Shown: piece after piece, positions 35,538 to 44,688 of the stretch
Layout: each line of letters opens with the position of its first letter
Position numbering within the stretch: position 1 is the first letter of the stretch
Source: Mycobacterium kyorinense
GTDB taxonomy: Bacteria; Actinomycetota; Actinomycetes; Mycobacteriales; Mycobacteriaceae
Reading direction: 5' to 3'
NCBI RefSeq assembly: GCF_002101735.1
Contig: NZ_LQPE01000132.1
Span: 1 to 64,000 of the forward strand
Length of the DNA stretch: 64,000 nucleotides
Program-made: the position numbers and the translations under genes
Notes under the pieces: model-generated
Databases searched by the model: none
Told to the model about the DNA's origin: nothing
What the model saw: only the letters and a program-made list of their open reading frames with translations

Positions 35538-36197
35538 ATGGAGCCTTTTGCGTCTGCTCGCGAGCCGGAACCGGCCGACACCATCCGCCGCATAGGCATC
35601 AAGCTCGCCGCGCTCGCCCAGGACGGATTGACCTTCGCCACCAACGAATACGACGAGGAGCGCTACCGGCAGGTGCGCGGCCTTGCCGCCGAGCTGATGT
35701 CGGCGCTCAGCGGTCGGTCCGCCGACGAGCTCACGGTCGAGCTCGGGCGCGACTCCGGCTACGCCACACCGAAGATCGACGTGCGCGGCGTGATCTTCGA
35801 CGAACAGGAACGCGTGCTGCTGATGCGTGAAAAGGCCGACGGCTGTTGGTCTTTGCCTGGCGGGTGGGCCGATCCGGGTGACTCGCCGTCGGCGGCGGTC
35901 ACCCGTGAGATTCTCGAGGAAACCGGGTATCACAGTTCGCCGGTGAAGCTGATCTCGTGCTGGGATCGCGAGCTGCAGCACCACCCGCCGCCGCTTCCCG
36001 TGCACGTCTACAAACTGTTCTTCCTGTGCCGCGGGCACGACGCGGTGCAGCCACCGGCCGCGCTGGAGACTCTGGCCGTGGGATGGTTCGGACTTGACGA
36101 ACTGCCGCCGCTGTCGGTTGGCCGGGTAAACCAGCGACAGCTGCAGCGGGCGCTGGCTCATCATCGGGACCCGACCCTGCCGACCGAGTTCGACTGA
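35538..36197 (+). CDS. Nudix hydrolase with N-terminal helical extension
   Basis: A 219-residue protein. The Nudix box is complete: GWADPGDSPSAAVTREILEETGY. An N-terminal helical domain of about 70 residues (IRRIGIKLAALAQDGLTFA) resembles the extension of ADP-ribose or NAD-type Nudix proteins. Substrate unknown. The ATG lies 1 nt after the stop of the LLM gene. A direct repeat GAGTTCGACT occurs twice across the stop codon. Confidence 0.9.
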   Translation: MEPFASAREPEPADTIRRIGIKLAALAQDGLTFATNEYDEERYRQVRGLAAELMSALSGRSADELTVELGRDSGYATPKIDVRGVIFDEQERVLLMREKADGCWSLPGGWADPGDSPSAAVTREILEETGYHSSPVKLISCWDRELQHHPPPLPVHVYKLFFLCRGHDAVQPPAALETLAVGWFGLDELPPLSVGRVNQRQLQRALAHHRDPTLPTEFD

Positions 36198-36249
36198 GTT
36201 CGACTGAGAAAGCCCTCGCCGCGCCGGCCGATCACGGTATAACCGCCTA

Positions 36250-37482
36250 ATGGTTCTCAAACTAACGGTGTCGCCGGAGCTGATCGGCGGAGACGTCGAC
36301 GAGGGGTACGGCAAGGTCGCCGACGCGTTCCGCGCCAACTTCGCCCGTGGCTGCGAAGTGGGCGCCGCCTTGGCGGTCTATCGCGACGGCGTCAAAGTCG
36401 TCGATCTGTGGGGCGGTTACCGCGACGGCATCACGAAGCAACCGTGGCAGCAGGACACCCTCGTCAACATGTTCTCGACGACGAAAGGCATTGCTTCCCT
36501 TGCTGTTGCGGTCGCCGCCTCGCGTGGACTCATCGCCTACGACGCCAAGGTCGCCGACTACTGGCCGGAGTTCGCGCAAGCCGGTAAGGCCGAAGTGACG
36601 GTGCGCCAACTGCTGTCGCATCAAGCAGGGCTGCCCGTGCTGGATGCCCCGCTGCGGTTGGCCGACCTGGCCGACCCGGACAAGGTGTCGGCGGTGCTGG
36701 CGGCGCAGGCCCCGGTCTGGACGCCGGGAACCCGGCACGGCTATCACGCCCTCACGCTGGGCTGGTATGAGTCCGAGCTGATCCGGCACACCGATGCGGC
36801 GGGCCGCACGCTGGGCCGGTTCTTCGCCGACGAAATCGCCGCGCCGCTGGGGCTGGACCTGCACATCGGATTGCCCGCGTCGGTGGATCGCGACCGCGTT
36901 GCGCATTTGCACGGCTGGCGCCGCAGCGAGGCGCTGCTGCATCTCAACACTTTGCCGTCGCGCCTGGCGCTGGCCTTCCTGAATCCCTTCAGCCTCATCA
37001 GCCGCGCCGCCAACTTGCCCAACGGCATCGATCCGACGCGCAGCGACTACAACCTCGAAGAGATGCGCACCGTCGAGATACCCGCCGCCAATGGAATCGG
37101 CACAGCCCGCTCGGTCGCCAAGGCCTACGGCTGCGTGGCCACCGGTGGCGCTGACATCGGTTTGACGCCAACCACTCTCGAGGCGCTCACCCGGCCGGCG
37201 GTCCCGCCCAGCGGCGGACTACGCGACAAGGTGCTGCACGTCGATTCGGTGTTCTCGCTGGGCTACTGCAAACCCGTCCCGCATTTCTGCTTCGGCTCGT
37301 CCGACAAAGCGTTCGGCACCCCGGGGCTGGGCGGGTCGTTCGGTTTCGCCGACCCGGATACCGGTATCGGATTCGGCTATGTGATGAACCGGCTCGGCTT
37401 TCACCTGTGGAGCGACCCGCGAGAACACCCGCTGCGCCAAGCGCTGTTTCGCGACGTGCTAGGGGTGCGCGAGCAGACGTAG
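36250..37482 (+). CDS. Serine hydrolase of the beta-lactamase class C / family VIII esterase group
   Basis: A 410-residue protein. The nucleophile motif S-x-x-K is STTKG (about residues 77-80), the Tyr motif is GYHALTLGWYESELI, and a C-terminal GLGGSFGFADPDTG provides the third site. Family VIII enzymes are esterases, often for lipids or small esters; there is no signal peptide, so a cytoplasmic site is likely. Its stop codon lies inside the left arm of the large hairpin at 37471-37526. Confidence 0.9.
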   Translation: MVLKLTVSPELIGGDVDEGYGKVADAFRANFARGCEVGAALAVYRDGVKVVDLWGGYRDGITKQPWQQDTLVNMFSTTKGIASLAVAVAASRGLIAYDAKVADYWPEFAQAGKAEVTVRQLLSHQAGLPVLDAPLRLADLADPDKVSAVLAAQAPVWTPGTRHGYHALTLGWYESELIRHTDAAGRTLGRFFADEIAAPLGLDLHIGLPASVDRDRVAHLHGWRRSEALLHLNTLPSRLALAFLNPFSLISRAANLPNGIDPTRSDYNLEEMRTVEIPAANGIGTARSVAKAYGCVATGGADIGLTPTTLEALTRPAVPPSGGLRDKVLHVDSVFSLGYCKPVPHFCFGSSDKAFGTPGLGGSFGFADPDTGIGFGYVMNRLGFHLWSDPREHPLRQALFRDVLGVREQT

Positions 37483-37526
37483 AATCGCACGATTCCGCAT
37501 CGCGGAGTGCGATTCTACGTCTGCTC
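37471..37526. terminator. 20-bp perfect inverted repeat between convergent genes
   Basis: GAGCAGACGTAGAATCGCAC (37471-37490) is followed after 16 nt by its exact reverse complement (37507-37526). The left arm contains the stop codon of the esterase; the right arm ends 3 nt from the rplO stop. It can form a strong hairpin in both transcripts and is probably a bidirectional terminator without a T-run. I believe similar GAGCAGACGC-type palindromes recur in mycobacterial intergenic regions, but cannot check that here. Confidence 0.75.
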
Positions 37527-37529
37527 GCC

Positions 37530-37970
37530 CTACAGTTCGGTGACCGAACCGCCTGCGGCGGTGATCTTTTCGCGTGCGCTGCCGCTGAACTTGTGCGCGG
37601 TGACGTCGACCTTGACCGCCAATTTGCCGTCGCCGAGCACCTTCACCAACGAGTTCTTCCGGACTGCACCCTTGGCCACCAGCTCGTCGACACCGATCGA
37701 ACCGCCTTGCGGGAACAGCCGATTGATGTCGCCGACGTTGACGATCTCGTATTCGGTGCGGAACCGGTTGCGGAAACCCTTGAGCTTGGGCAGCCGCATG
37801 TGGATGGGCATCTGCCCACCCTCGAACGTCACCGGCACGTTCTTGCGGGCCTTGGTGCCCTTGGTCCCGCGACCCGCGGTCTTACCCTTGGACCCCTCGC
37901 CGCGACCGACGCGGGTGCGCTTGGTCTTCGACCCGGGCGCGGGCCGCAGGTCGTGAAGTTTGATCGTCAT
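37530..37970 (-). CDS. rplO: Ribosomal protein L15
   Basis: A 146-residue 50S protein. The N-terminus [37 protein letters not shown] is the family's basic Gly-rich tail; [22 protein letters not shown] is the C-terminal fold. Same length as in M. tuberculosis. Its start overlaps the rpmD stop by 1 nt. It is the last gene of the spc operon here, since secY lies elsewhere in the window. Confidence 0.97.
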   Translation of the reverse strand: MTIKLHDLRPAPGSKTKRTRVGRGEGSKGKTAGRGTKGTKARKNVPVTFEGGQMPIHMRLPKLKGFRNRFRTEYEIVNVGDINRLFPQGGSIGVDELVAKGAVRKNSLVKVLGDGKLAVKVDVTAHKFSGSAREKITAAGGSVTEL

Positions 37971-38149
37971 CAGGCCTCCTCGACCTCAACCAGGTGACGC
38001 ACGACGGCGATCAAGCCCCGGGTCTGCGCATTGTCCTCACGGACCACCGATTGACGAATCTTGCGCAAACCCAAGGTGCGCAAGCTTTCCCGTTGCTTCC
38101 AGCGCGCACCGATGGTGCTGCGCACCTGGGTGATCTTCACCTCTGCCAT
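37970..38149 (-). CDS. rpmD: Ribosomal protein L30
   Basis: A 59-residue 50S protein: [20 protein letters not shown], then [13 protein letters not shown] and a C-terminal VRHLVEV strand, all typical of bacterial L30. ATG 38149 lies 3 nt after rpsE. The stop overlaps the rplO start (TGATG). It is slightly shorter than the M. tuberculosis protein. Confidence 0.95.
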   Translation of the reverse strand: MAEVKITQVRSTIGARWKQRESLRTLGLRKIRQSVVREDNAQTRGLIAVVRHLVEVEEA

Positions 38150-38152
38150 GAG

Positions 38153-38836
38153 CTATGCCGTTCCCTCACGCGCTGCGCTCGCCGCCAGCGCTTCGCTCTC
38201 CCGCCGCGCCTTCAACAGGCTGGCCGGGGCGACGTCCTCGATCGGCAGGCCACGCCGGGCCGCCACCTCCTCGGGCCGCTGCAGCAGCTTGAGTGCGGCG
38301 ACCGTGGCGTGCACCACGTTGATCGCGTTGTCGCTGCCGAGCGACTTGGCCAGGATGTCGTGCACCCCTGCGCATTCCAGCACCGCGCGCACGGCACCAC
38401 CGGCGATCACCCCGGTACCGGGGCTGGCCGGACGCAGCAGCACCACACCGGCGGCGGCTTCACCCTGCACCGGATGCGTGATGGTGCCGCCGATCAGCGG
38501 AACCCGGAAAAAGCCCTTGCGCGCCTCTTCGACGCCCTTGGCGATCGCGGCCGGCACCTCTTTGGCCTTGCCGTAGCCGACGCCGACCATCCCGTTGCCG
38601 TCGCCGACGATGACCAGCGCGGTGAAGCTGAACCGCCGGCCACCCTTGACCACTTTGGAGACGCGGTTGATCGCCACGACCCGCTCGAGGTAGTTGCTGC
38701 CGTCGCGGTCGCGCCCGCGTCCACCGCGGTCGTCGCGCCGGCCCCGGCCCTCACGCCCTTCGGCGCGTCCTTCGCTGCGGGTCGCGCTGCCGGTGTCCGG
38801 AGCGGCGCCCCCTGAAGTCGGCTGCTCCGTCATCAT
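38153..38836 (-). CDS. rpsE: Ribosomal protein S5
   Basis: A 227-residue 30S protein. The double-stranded-RNA-binding part reads [20 protein letters not shown] and [14 protein letters not shown]; the second domain includes [15 protein letters not shown]. The first 45 residues are a basic, Gly/Arg-rich mycobacterial extension. GGAAGGA precedes two adjacent ATG codons (38836 and 38833); either may be used. Confidence 0.96.
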   Translation of the reverse strand: MMTEQPTSGGAAPDTGSATRSEGRAEGREGRGRRDDRGGRGRDRDGSNYLERVVAINRVSKVVKGGRRFSFTALVIVGDGNGMVGVGYGKAKEVPAAIAKGVEEARKGFFRVPLIGGTITHPVQGEAAAGVVLLRPASPGTGVIAGGAVRAVLECAGVHDILAKSLGSDNAINVVHATVAALKLLQRPEEVAARRGLPIEDVAPASLLKARRESEALAASAAREGTA

Positions 38837-38870
38837 GCAGTCCTTCCAGTCTCATTCGAAAAGCCAGTCA

Positions 38871-39272
38871 TCAGAACTTCAGCCCGCTCTCGCGCGCGGC
38901 GTCGGCCAGTGCGGCGATCCGGCCGCCGTAGGTGTAGCCCCCGCGGTCGAACACCACGGTGTCGATGCCGACGGCCTTGGCCCGCTCGGCGATCAACTGG
39001 CCGACCCGCACACTGCGGGCTTTCTTGTCGCCCTCCACGCCGCGCACGTCGGCTTCGATCGACGAGGCCGCCGCCAGCGTGGTGCCGTTGAGATCGTTGA
39101 CCAGCTGCACGTGAATATGCCGCGCCGACCGGTGCACCACCAGCCGCGGACGCTCCGGGGTTCCGGAGATCTTCTTGCGCAGTCGTGCATGCCTGCGCAG
39201 CCGAGCGGCCCGACGGGCAGCGGATACGCTCTGCCCCACCGGCTTCCGCGCGTCTGTCTGTGTTCCAGCCAT
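38871..39272 (-). CDS. rplR: Ribosomal protein L18
   Basis: A 133-residue 50S protein that binds 5S r[22 protein letters not shown] and [25 protein letters not shown] are the family signatures. It starts 2 nt after the rplF stop. About ten residues longer at the N-terminus than in M. tuberculosis; [10 protein letters not shown] could hold an internal start. Confidence 0.95.
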   Translation of the reverse strand: MAGTQTDARKPVGQSVSAARRAARLRRHARLRKKISGTPERPRLVVHRSARHIHVQLVNDLNGTTLAAASSIEADVRGVEGDKKARSVRVGQLIAERAKAVGIDTVVFDRGGYTYGGRIAALADAARESGLKF

Positions 39273-39274
39273 GG

Positions 39275-39814
39275 CTACTTACCTGTCTTTCCGACCTTGC
39301 GGCGGATCTGCTCGCCCTCGTAACGCACGCCCTTGCCCTTGTACGGGTCGGGACGGCGCAACCGGCGGATATTCGCCGAGATCTGGCCGACCTTTTGCTT
39401 GTCGATCCCGGAGATCGAGAACTTCGTCGGTGTCTCCACCGCGAACGTGATGCCTTCCGGCGCCTCGATCACCACGGGATGGCTGTATCCCAGCGCGAAT
39501 TCCAGCGTGTTGCCCTTGAGCTGCACGCGGTAGCCGACGCCGAAGATTTCCATCTTGGTGGTGTAGCCCTGCGTCACGCCGGTGACGAGGTTGGCCACCA
39601 GGGTGCGGGACAGCCCGTGCAGCGAACGGTTGCGCCGCTCGTCGTTGGGCCGGGTCACCACGATCGCGCCATCGTCGTTGCGCGACACCGTGATCGGCTC
39701 GGCGACCGACAGCTCCAGGGTGCCCTTGGGTCCCTTCACCGAGACGTTCTGGCCGTCGATCGTCACGTCGACACCGGTGGGCACCGGGATGGGCTGCTTA
39801 CCAATACGCGACAT
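39275..39814 (-). CDS. rplF: Ribosomal protein L6
   Basis: A 179-residue 50S protein: [20 protein letters not shown], then [10 protein letters not shown] and the end [22 protein letters not shown] are characteristic. Same length as in M. tuberculosis. Co-transcribed within the spc operon. Confidence 0.97.
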   Translation of the reverse strand: MSRIGKQPIPVPTGVDVTIDGQNVSVKGPKGTLELSVAEPITVSRNDDGAIVVTRPNDERRNRSLHGLSRTLVANLVTGVTQGYTTKMEIFGVGYRVQLKGNTLEFALGYSHPVVIEAPEGITFAVETPTKFSISGIDKQKVGQISANIRRLRRPDPYKGKGVRYEGEQIRRKVGKTGK

Positions 39815-39823
39815 TGCTACCCC

Positions 39824-40222
39824 TCACCACACGTATGCGAGGACTTCGCCGCCCACGCCCTGTCTGGCCGCCTGGCGGTCGGTGAGCAAGCCCGAGGAGG
39901 TCGAAATGATCGCCACGCCCAGGCCGCCGAGCACCCGCGGCAGGTTGGTGGATTTCGCGTACACCCGCAGACCCGGCTTGGACACCCGGCGCAGACCGGC
40001 GATGCTGCGTTCCCGGCTGGGCCCGTACTTGAGCTGCACCACAAGCGCTTTGCCGACTCGAGCGTCTTCAACGTGGTAGTCGCTGATGTAGCCCTCGCGC
40101 TTGAGGATCTCGGCGATGTTGGCCTTGATCTTCGAGTGCGGCAGGGTCACCTCGTCGTGGTAGGCCGAATTGGCGTTGCGCAGACGTGTCAAGAAGTCTG
40201 CGATCGGGTCCGTCATAGTCAT
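39824..40222 (-). CDS. rpsH: Ribosomal protein S8
   Basis: A 132-residue 30S protein: [19 protein letters not shown] at the start and the end motif [35 protein letters not shown]8 binds 16S rRNA and in many bacteria represses the spc operon. Spacing to rplF is 9 nt. Confidence 0.97.
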   Translation of the reverse strand: MTMTDPIADFLTRLRNANSAYHDEVTLPHSKIKANIAEILKREGYISDYHVEDARVGKALVVQLKYGPSRERSIAGLRRVSKPGLRVYAKSTNLPRVLGGLGVAIISTSSGLLTDRQAARQGVGGEVLAYVW

Positions 40223-40236
40223 TTAGCGGCCGCTCC

Positions 40237-40422
40237 TCACCAACTGCTCTTCTGTACGCCCGGCAGCTCGCCGGCATGCGCCATCTCGCGCAGGCAGATC
40301 CGGCACAGCCCGAACTTGCGGTAAACCGCATGGGGGCGGCCGCATTTGCTGCAGCGGGTGTAGGCGCGCACCTTGAACTTCGGCTTACGCTGCGCCTTGT
40401 TGACCAGTGCCTTCTTCGCCAT
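40237..40422 (-). CDS. rpsZ: Ribosomal protein S14, zinc-binding type
   Basis: A 61-residue 30S protein with two CxxC pairs (RCSKCGR and LCRICLR) that bind zinc. It is the short C+ form, so this locus codes for the zinc-replete S14. The ATG lies 4 nt after the rplE stop. The end LPGVQKSSW is typical. Confidence 0.96.
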   Translation of the reverse strand: MAKKALVNKAQRKPKFKVRAYTRCSKCGRPHAVYRKFGLCRICLREMAHAGELPGVQKSSW

Positions 40423-40426
40423 CTGC

Positions 40427-40990
40427 TCAGTTCTCCTTGAACGGAAAGCCGAGGGCCCGCAACAGCGCTCGTCCTTCGTCGTCGGTCGTCGCCGAGGTGA
40501 CGACGGTGATGTCCATGCCACGGGTCCGGTCGATCGAGTCCACGTCGATTTCGTGGAACACCGACTGCTCGGCCAGCCCGAACGTGTAGTTGCCCGCGCC
40601 GTCGAACTGCCTGGGCGACAGGCCGCGGAAGTCGCGGATACGCGGCAGCGCAATGGAAGTCAGCCGGTCGAGGAACTCCCACATCCGATCGCCGCGCAAC
40701 GTCACCCGTGCTCCGATCGGCATGCCCTCACGCAACTTGAACTGCGCGATGGACTTGCGGGCACGGCGGATTTCCGGTCGCTGCCCGGTGATCAGCGCCA
40801 GGTCGTTGACCGCACCGTTGATCAGCTTGGCGTCGCGGGCAGCGTCGCCGACACCCATGTTGACGACGACCTTGACCACGGTCGGGATCTGCATGACGTT
40901 GCGGTACCCGAATTCTTTGCTCAGCGCGTCCCGGATCTCTTCGCGGTAGCGCACCTTCAGCCGGGGCTGAACTTTTTCTGCGGTCGTCAT
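40427..40990 (-). CDS. rplE: Ribosomal protein L5
   Basis: A 187-residue 50S protein that contacts 5S r[30 protein letters not shown] and [27 protein letters not shown]. Same length as in M. tuberculosis. Confidence 0.97.
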   Translation of the reverse strand: MTTAEKVQPRLKVRYREEIRDALSKEFGYRNVMQIPTVVKVVVNMGVGDAARDAKLINGAVNDLALITGQRPEIRRARKSIAQFKLREGMPIGARVTLRGDRMWEFLDRLTSIALPRIRDFRGLSPRQFDGAGNYTFGLAEQSVFHEIDVDSIDRTRGMDITVVTSATTDDEGRALLRALGFPFKEN

Positions 40991-40994
40991 GGCC

Positions 40995-41312
40995 TTAAAT
41001 ATCCTTGCCGTTGCGCTTGGAGATGCGGACCTTCTTGCCGGTCTCCGAGTCGATGCGGTAGCCGATCCGGGTCGGCTTGCCGTCCGAATCGACCACCATC
41101 ACGTTGGACACGTGGATCGGCGCTTCCTGCGTGACGATGCCGCCCGAGCGCGCGCCGCGCTGGTTGGTCGAAATCGGGGTGTGCTTCTTGATCCGGTTGA
41201 CGCCTTCGACGAGCACCTTGTTGCGGGCCGGGTAGGCCTGCAGGACCTTGCCCTTGGCGCCCTTGTCCTTGCCGGAGATGACGAGCACGGTGTCGCCCTT
41301 GTGGACCTTCAT
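40995..41312 (-). CDS. rplX: Ribosomal protein L24
   Basis: A 105-residue 50S assembly protein with the KOW motif [19 protein letters not shown] and the following [15 protein letters not shown] 41312 is directly next to the rplN stop. Confidence 0.97.
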   Translation of the reverse strand: MKVHKGDTVLVISGKDKGAKGKVLQAYPARNKVLVEGVNRIKKHTPISTNQRGARSGGIVTQEAPIHVSNVMVVDSDGKPTRIGYRIDSETGKKVRISKRNGKDI

Positions 41313-41681
<369 letters not shown>

Positions 41682-42009
41682 TAGATCTCCTGACCTGGTT
41701 TCGCGTGTGCACGCCCATGTGTGCCGTCGCGGCCTGACGTGCGTAGTTTCATCACCGAAGGGCACGCGGGGCCGACGAAATCGCCGGCCGAGGTCTGCCC
41801 ACGGCAACCCCTAGAGTCTAGGTGACGGCCTGCTCAGCGCCAAATTGTCGCCGATCGGCCGCTGCCACCTCCAGCGCGGGAGATCCAGCCGACAATCGCC
41901 GTCGGTGGTGACAAGCGCCACGGCGTCCCGACTGCGCAGATTGTTAGATTGTTTATTAGATTTGATCCATGGTCGGGATCCGCTGTGCGACAACCTGGTT
42001 GCGCCAACA
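41682..42009. promoter_or_regulatory. Divergent intergenic region of rplN and the acyl-AMP ligase
   Basis: No gene. The spc-operon promoter must lie here because the genes upstream of rplN run in other directions. An AT-rich tract at about 41,939-41,967 (TTGTTAGATTGTTTATTAGA) is the most promoter-like part and lies 45-70 nt before ATG 42010. I cannot assign exact hexamers. Confidence 0.4.
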
Positions 42010-43800
42010 ATGAACATCGGGGACTGCTTCGACACCGCAGGCAACATCGTTTTGCCCGACGGGATCACGTTGTCGTCGTGCCTCGAGGCGACCATCGCCG
42101 AGAACGGGGACGCCCCGGCCTACCGGTATATGGATTACACCCGCGAGCTGGACGGGGTGGCCGCCGAGCTGACCTGGAACCAGCTGGGGGCCACACTGCG
42201 GGCGGTCGGCGCGCGACTGCAGCAGGTCACCCGGCCTGGTGACCGGGTGGCTGTCCTGGCTCCGCAGGGTCTGGACTACGTCGCCGGCTTCTTCGCGGCC
42301 ATCCACGCCGGCAACATCGTGGTGCCGCTGTTTGCGCCGGAGCTGCCCGGGCACGCCGAACGGCTGGATGCGGTGCTCGCCGACTGCGCCCCGGCGGCCG
42401 TGCTGACCACGACCTCGGCGGCCGAAGCTGTCGGCGCGTTCCTGCGCAAGCTGCCGCGGTCGCGCCGGCCGCGGGTGATCGCCGTCGACGCGGTGCCTGA
42501 CTCGGTGGGCTCGACGTTCGTCCCCGCCGCGCTGGGCACCGACGACATCGCTTACCTGCAGTACACGTCCGGGTCGACCCGAACCCCGGCCGGTGTCGAG
42601 ATCACCCACCGCGCGGTGTGCACCAACGTCCTGCAGATGATCATCGCGGGCGAATTGGACATGAACATCCGCAGCGTGAGCTGGTTGCCGCTGTATCACG
42701 ACATGGGCCTGATGATGATCATGTTCCCGGCGCTGTTCGGCAACTACATCACGTTGATGTCGCCGCTGGCGTTCGTCCGGCGGCCGTATCGGTGGATCAA
42801 GGAGCTGGCCGCCGAATCGGTGCACGGCCGAATCTTCGCTGCCGCACCGAATTTCGCGTACGAGCTGGCCGCCAAGCGCGGACTGCCGGCCGACGGGGAG
42901 ACCCTGGACCTCAGCAATGTGACCGGCCTGCTGAACGGATCCGAACCGGTGACCATGGCCGCGATCGACCAGTTCGTCTCCGCGTTCGCGCCCTACGGGC
43001 TGCCCCCGACCGCCGTCAAACCGTCGTACGGCATGGCCGAGGCGACACTGTCGGTGGCCAGCATCGCCCAGTCGGCGCGGGCGAGCGCGGTCCACGTCGA
43101 CCGCGAAGCGCTCGGCGCCGGCCGGGCGGTCACGGTGGCGCCCGACGCCCCCAACGCCGTCGCGCTGGTGTCCTGCGGGCAGGTGCTGCGCAACCAGTGG
43201 GCCGTCATCGCCGACCCCGACCACGACGCCGAGCTGCCCGACGGCACGGTCGGCGAGATCTGGCTACACGGCGACAACATCGGCCGCGGCTACTGGGGCA
43301 GGGAGGACGAGACCGAACGGGTCTTCCGCAACAAGCTGCAGACCCGCCTGGAGCAGGGCAGCCACGCGGAGGGCTCGCCGATGAACGGGCTGTGGCTGCG
43401 GACCGGCGACCTGGGTTTTTACCTCGACGGTGAGCTGTACATCGCCGGGCGGATCAAAGACCTGGTGATCGTCGACGGGCGCAACCACTACCCGCAGGAC
43501 ATCGAGGCCACGGTGTCGGAGTCGTCGCCGGCGGTGCGTGCCGGGTATGTCGCGGCGTTCTCGGTGATGGGCGACGGCGGTGAGCGGTTGGTGGTCATCG
43601 CCGAACGTGCCGCCGGAGCGGGCCGGGCCGACCAGGCTCCGGTCGCCGACGCCATCCGGGCCGCAGTCTCGCGAAGGCACGGCCTGGCCGTCGCCGATGT
43701 GCGCCTGGTCAACGCCGGCGCCATTCCCCGCACCACCAGCGGCAAGCTGGCCCGCCGCGCCTGCCGCGCCGAATACCTCGCCGGTCTGTACGACCGGTAG
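42010..43800 (+). CDS. Fatty-acyl-AMP ligase (FAAL, FadD32-like)
   Basis: A 596-residue member of the adenylating superfamily. It activates a fatty acid as acyl-AMP for loading on an acyl carrier or polyketide synthase. YTSGSTRTPAGVEITH is the ATP loop, KPSYGMAEATL the A5 block and LWLRTGDLGFYLDGELYIAGRIKDLVI the A7/A8 hinge. GARLQQVTRPGDRVAVLAPQGLDYVAGFF is close to mycobacterial FadD32. The AMP-ligase (not CoA-ligase) call rests on that similarity. No polyketide synthase or acyl carrier gene is in the window, so its partner must be elsewhere. It is inserted in the ribosomal cluster and ends directly against the convergent FGE gene. Confidence 0.88.
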   Translation: MNIGDCFDTAGNIVLPDGITLSSCLEATIAENGDAPAYRYMDYTRELDGVAAELTWNQLGATLRAVGARLQQVTRPGDRVAVLAPQGLDYVAGFFAAIHAGNIVVPLFAPELPGHAERLDAVLADCAPAAVLTTTSAAEAVGAFLRKLPRSRRPRVIAVDAVPDSVGSTFVPAALGTDDIAYLQYTSGSTRTPAGVEITHRAVCTNVLQMIIAGELDMNIRSVSWLPLYHDMGLMMIMFPALFGNYITLMSPLAFVRRPYRWIKELAAESVHGRIFAAAPNFAYELAAKRGLPADGETLDLSNVTGLLNGSEPVTMAAIDQFVSAFAPYGLPPTAVKPSYGMAEATLSVASIAQSARASAVHVDREALGAGRAVTVAPDAPNAVALVSCGQVLRNQWAVIADPDHDAELPDGTVGEIWLHGDNIGRGYWGREDETERVFRNKLQTRLEQGSHAEGSPMNGLWLRTGDLGFYLDGELYIAGRIKDLVIVDGRNHYPQDIEATVSESSPAVRAGYVAAFSVMGDGGERLVVIAERAAGAGRADQAPVADAIRAAVSRRHGLAVADVRLVNAGAIPRTTSGKLARRACRAEYLAGLYDR

Positions 43801-44688
43801 TCACCGATCCGCCACGCAGCGAAACCCGATGTGGGTGGTGGCGGTGTCCTGGGACTGCGGTGAGCGTGCCGCCGGCCGGTAGCGGTGGCAGTACTCCGGC
43901 GCGCACAGGTGCGAGCCGCCCTTGAGGGTTTGCGCCACGGTCGGGTCGGCGGGTCCAGTTGGCGTGCAGCACGCCTTGGGCGGCTGGTTCGGGCGGTGAT
44001 GGGCCGAGAATTCGGTGGTGGTCCATTCCCAGACGTTGCCGATCATGTCGAGCAGCCCGAATCCGTTGGGCGGGAACGTCCCCACGGGTGAGGTTCCGGC
44101 CCAGCCGAGCGCGCCGTCGTTGCGGTACGGGAATTGGCCCTGCCACGTGTTGGCCATCAGCTGCCCCCCGGGCTTGTCCTCTTCGCCCCAGGCGTAGGTC
44201 GTGGTGGTTCCGCCGCGCGCGGCGTACTCCCACTCGGCCTCGGTGGGTAGTCGCCGTCCGGCCCACCGCGCGTAGGCGGCGGCGTCGGGATAGGCCACCT
44301 GCACGACGGGGTGGTCGGCCTTGCCGGAGATGTCGCTGTCCGGACCGAAGGGGTGACGCCAGCTGGCGTCCGGCACCCAGTGCCACCACTGCCGCCAGTC
44401 CCGCAGATCGACCGGACCCAGTGTCGGCCGGAACACCAGCGCGCCGGGAACCAGATCGGCCGGGTCGGCACCCGGGTACAGCGCGGGATCGATCGATTGC
44501 TCGGCAACGGTCAAATAGCCTGTCGCGGCGACGAATTCGGCGAATTGGGCATTGGTCACCGGGTGGCGCTCGACCGCAAACGGGCCCACGGTGGCGGCAT
44601 GGATCGGCGCTTCCTCCGGGTAGAAGCTCGTCGACCCCATCCGGAACGATCCGCCGGGCAGCTCGACGAGCTCAGTCAACTCAGTCAC
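43801..44688 (-). CDS. Formylglycine-generating enzyme (sulfatase modifying factor)
   Basis: A 295-residue copper-dependent oxidase that turns the active-site Cys of sulfatases into formylglycine. GGSFRMGSTSFYPEEAP starts the fold, RLPTEAEWEYAARGG and NVWEWT follow, and the catalytic pair is in LCAPEYCHRYR (C-x4-C). It matches M. tuberculosis Rv0712. GTG 44688 overlaps the atsA end by 8 nt, so enzyme and activator are coupled. Confidence 0.93.
   Translation of the reverse strand: MTELTELVELPGGSFRMGSTSFYPEEAPIHAATVGPFAVERHPVTNAQFAEFVAATGYLTVAEQSIDPALYPGADPADLVPGALVFRPTLGPVDLRDWRQWWHWVPDASWRHPFGPDSDISGKADHPVVQVAYPDAAAYARWAGRRLPTEAEWEYAARGGTTTTYAWGEEDKPGGQLMANTWQGQFPYRNDGALGWAGTSPVGTFPPNGFGLLDMIGNVWEWTTTEFSAHHRPNQPPKACCTPTGPADPTVAQTLKGGSHLCAPEYCHRYRPAARSPQSQDTATTHIGFRCVADR

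Noticed and set aside
34544-35644. N-terminal extension of sppA by some 360 codons on the minus strand
   Set aside because: It is antisense to the LLM gene and lacks any SppA-like sequence; the family start is at 34543.
36187-36208. Tandem GAGTTCGACT repeat at the end of the Nudix gene
   Set aside because: Two copies of 10 nt across a stop codon; most simply a small slippage duplication with no role visible.
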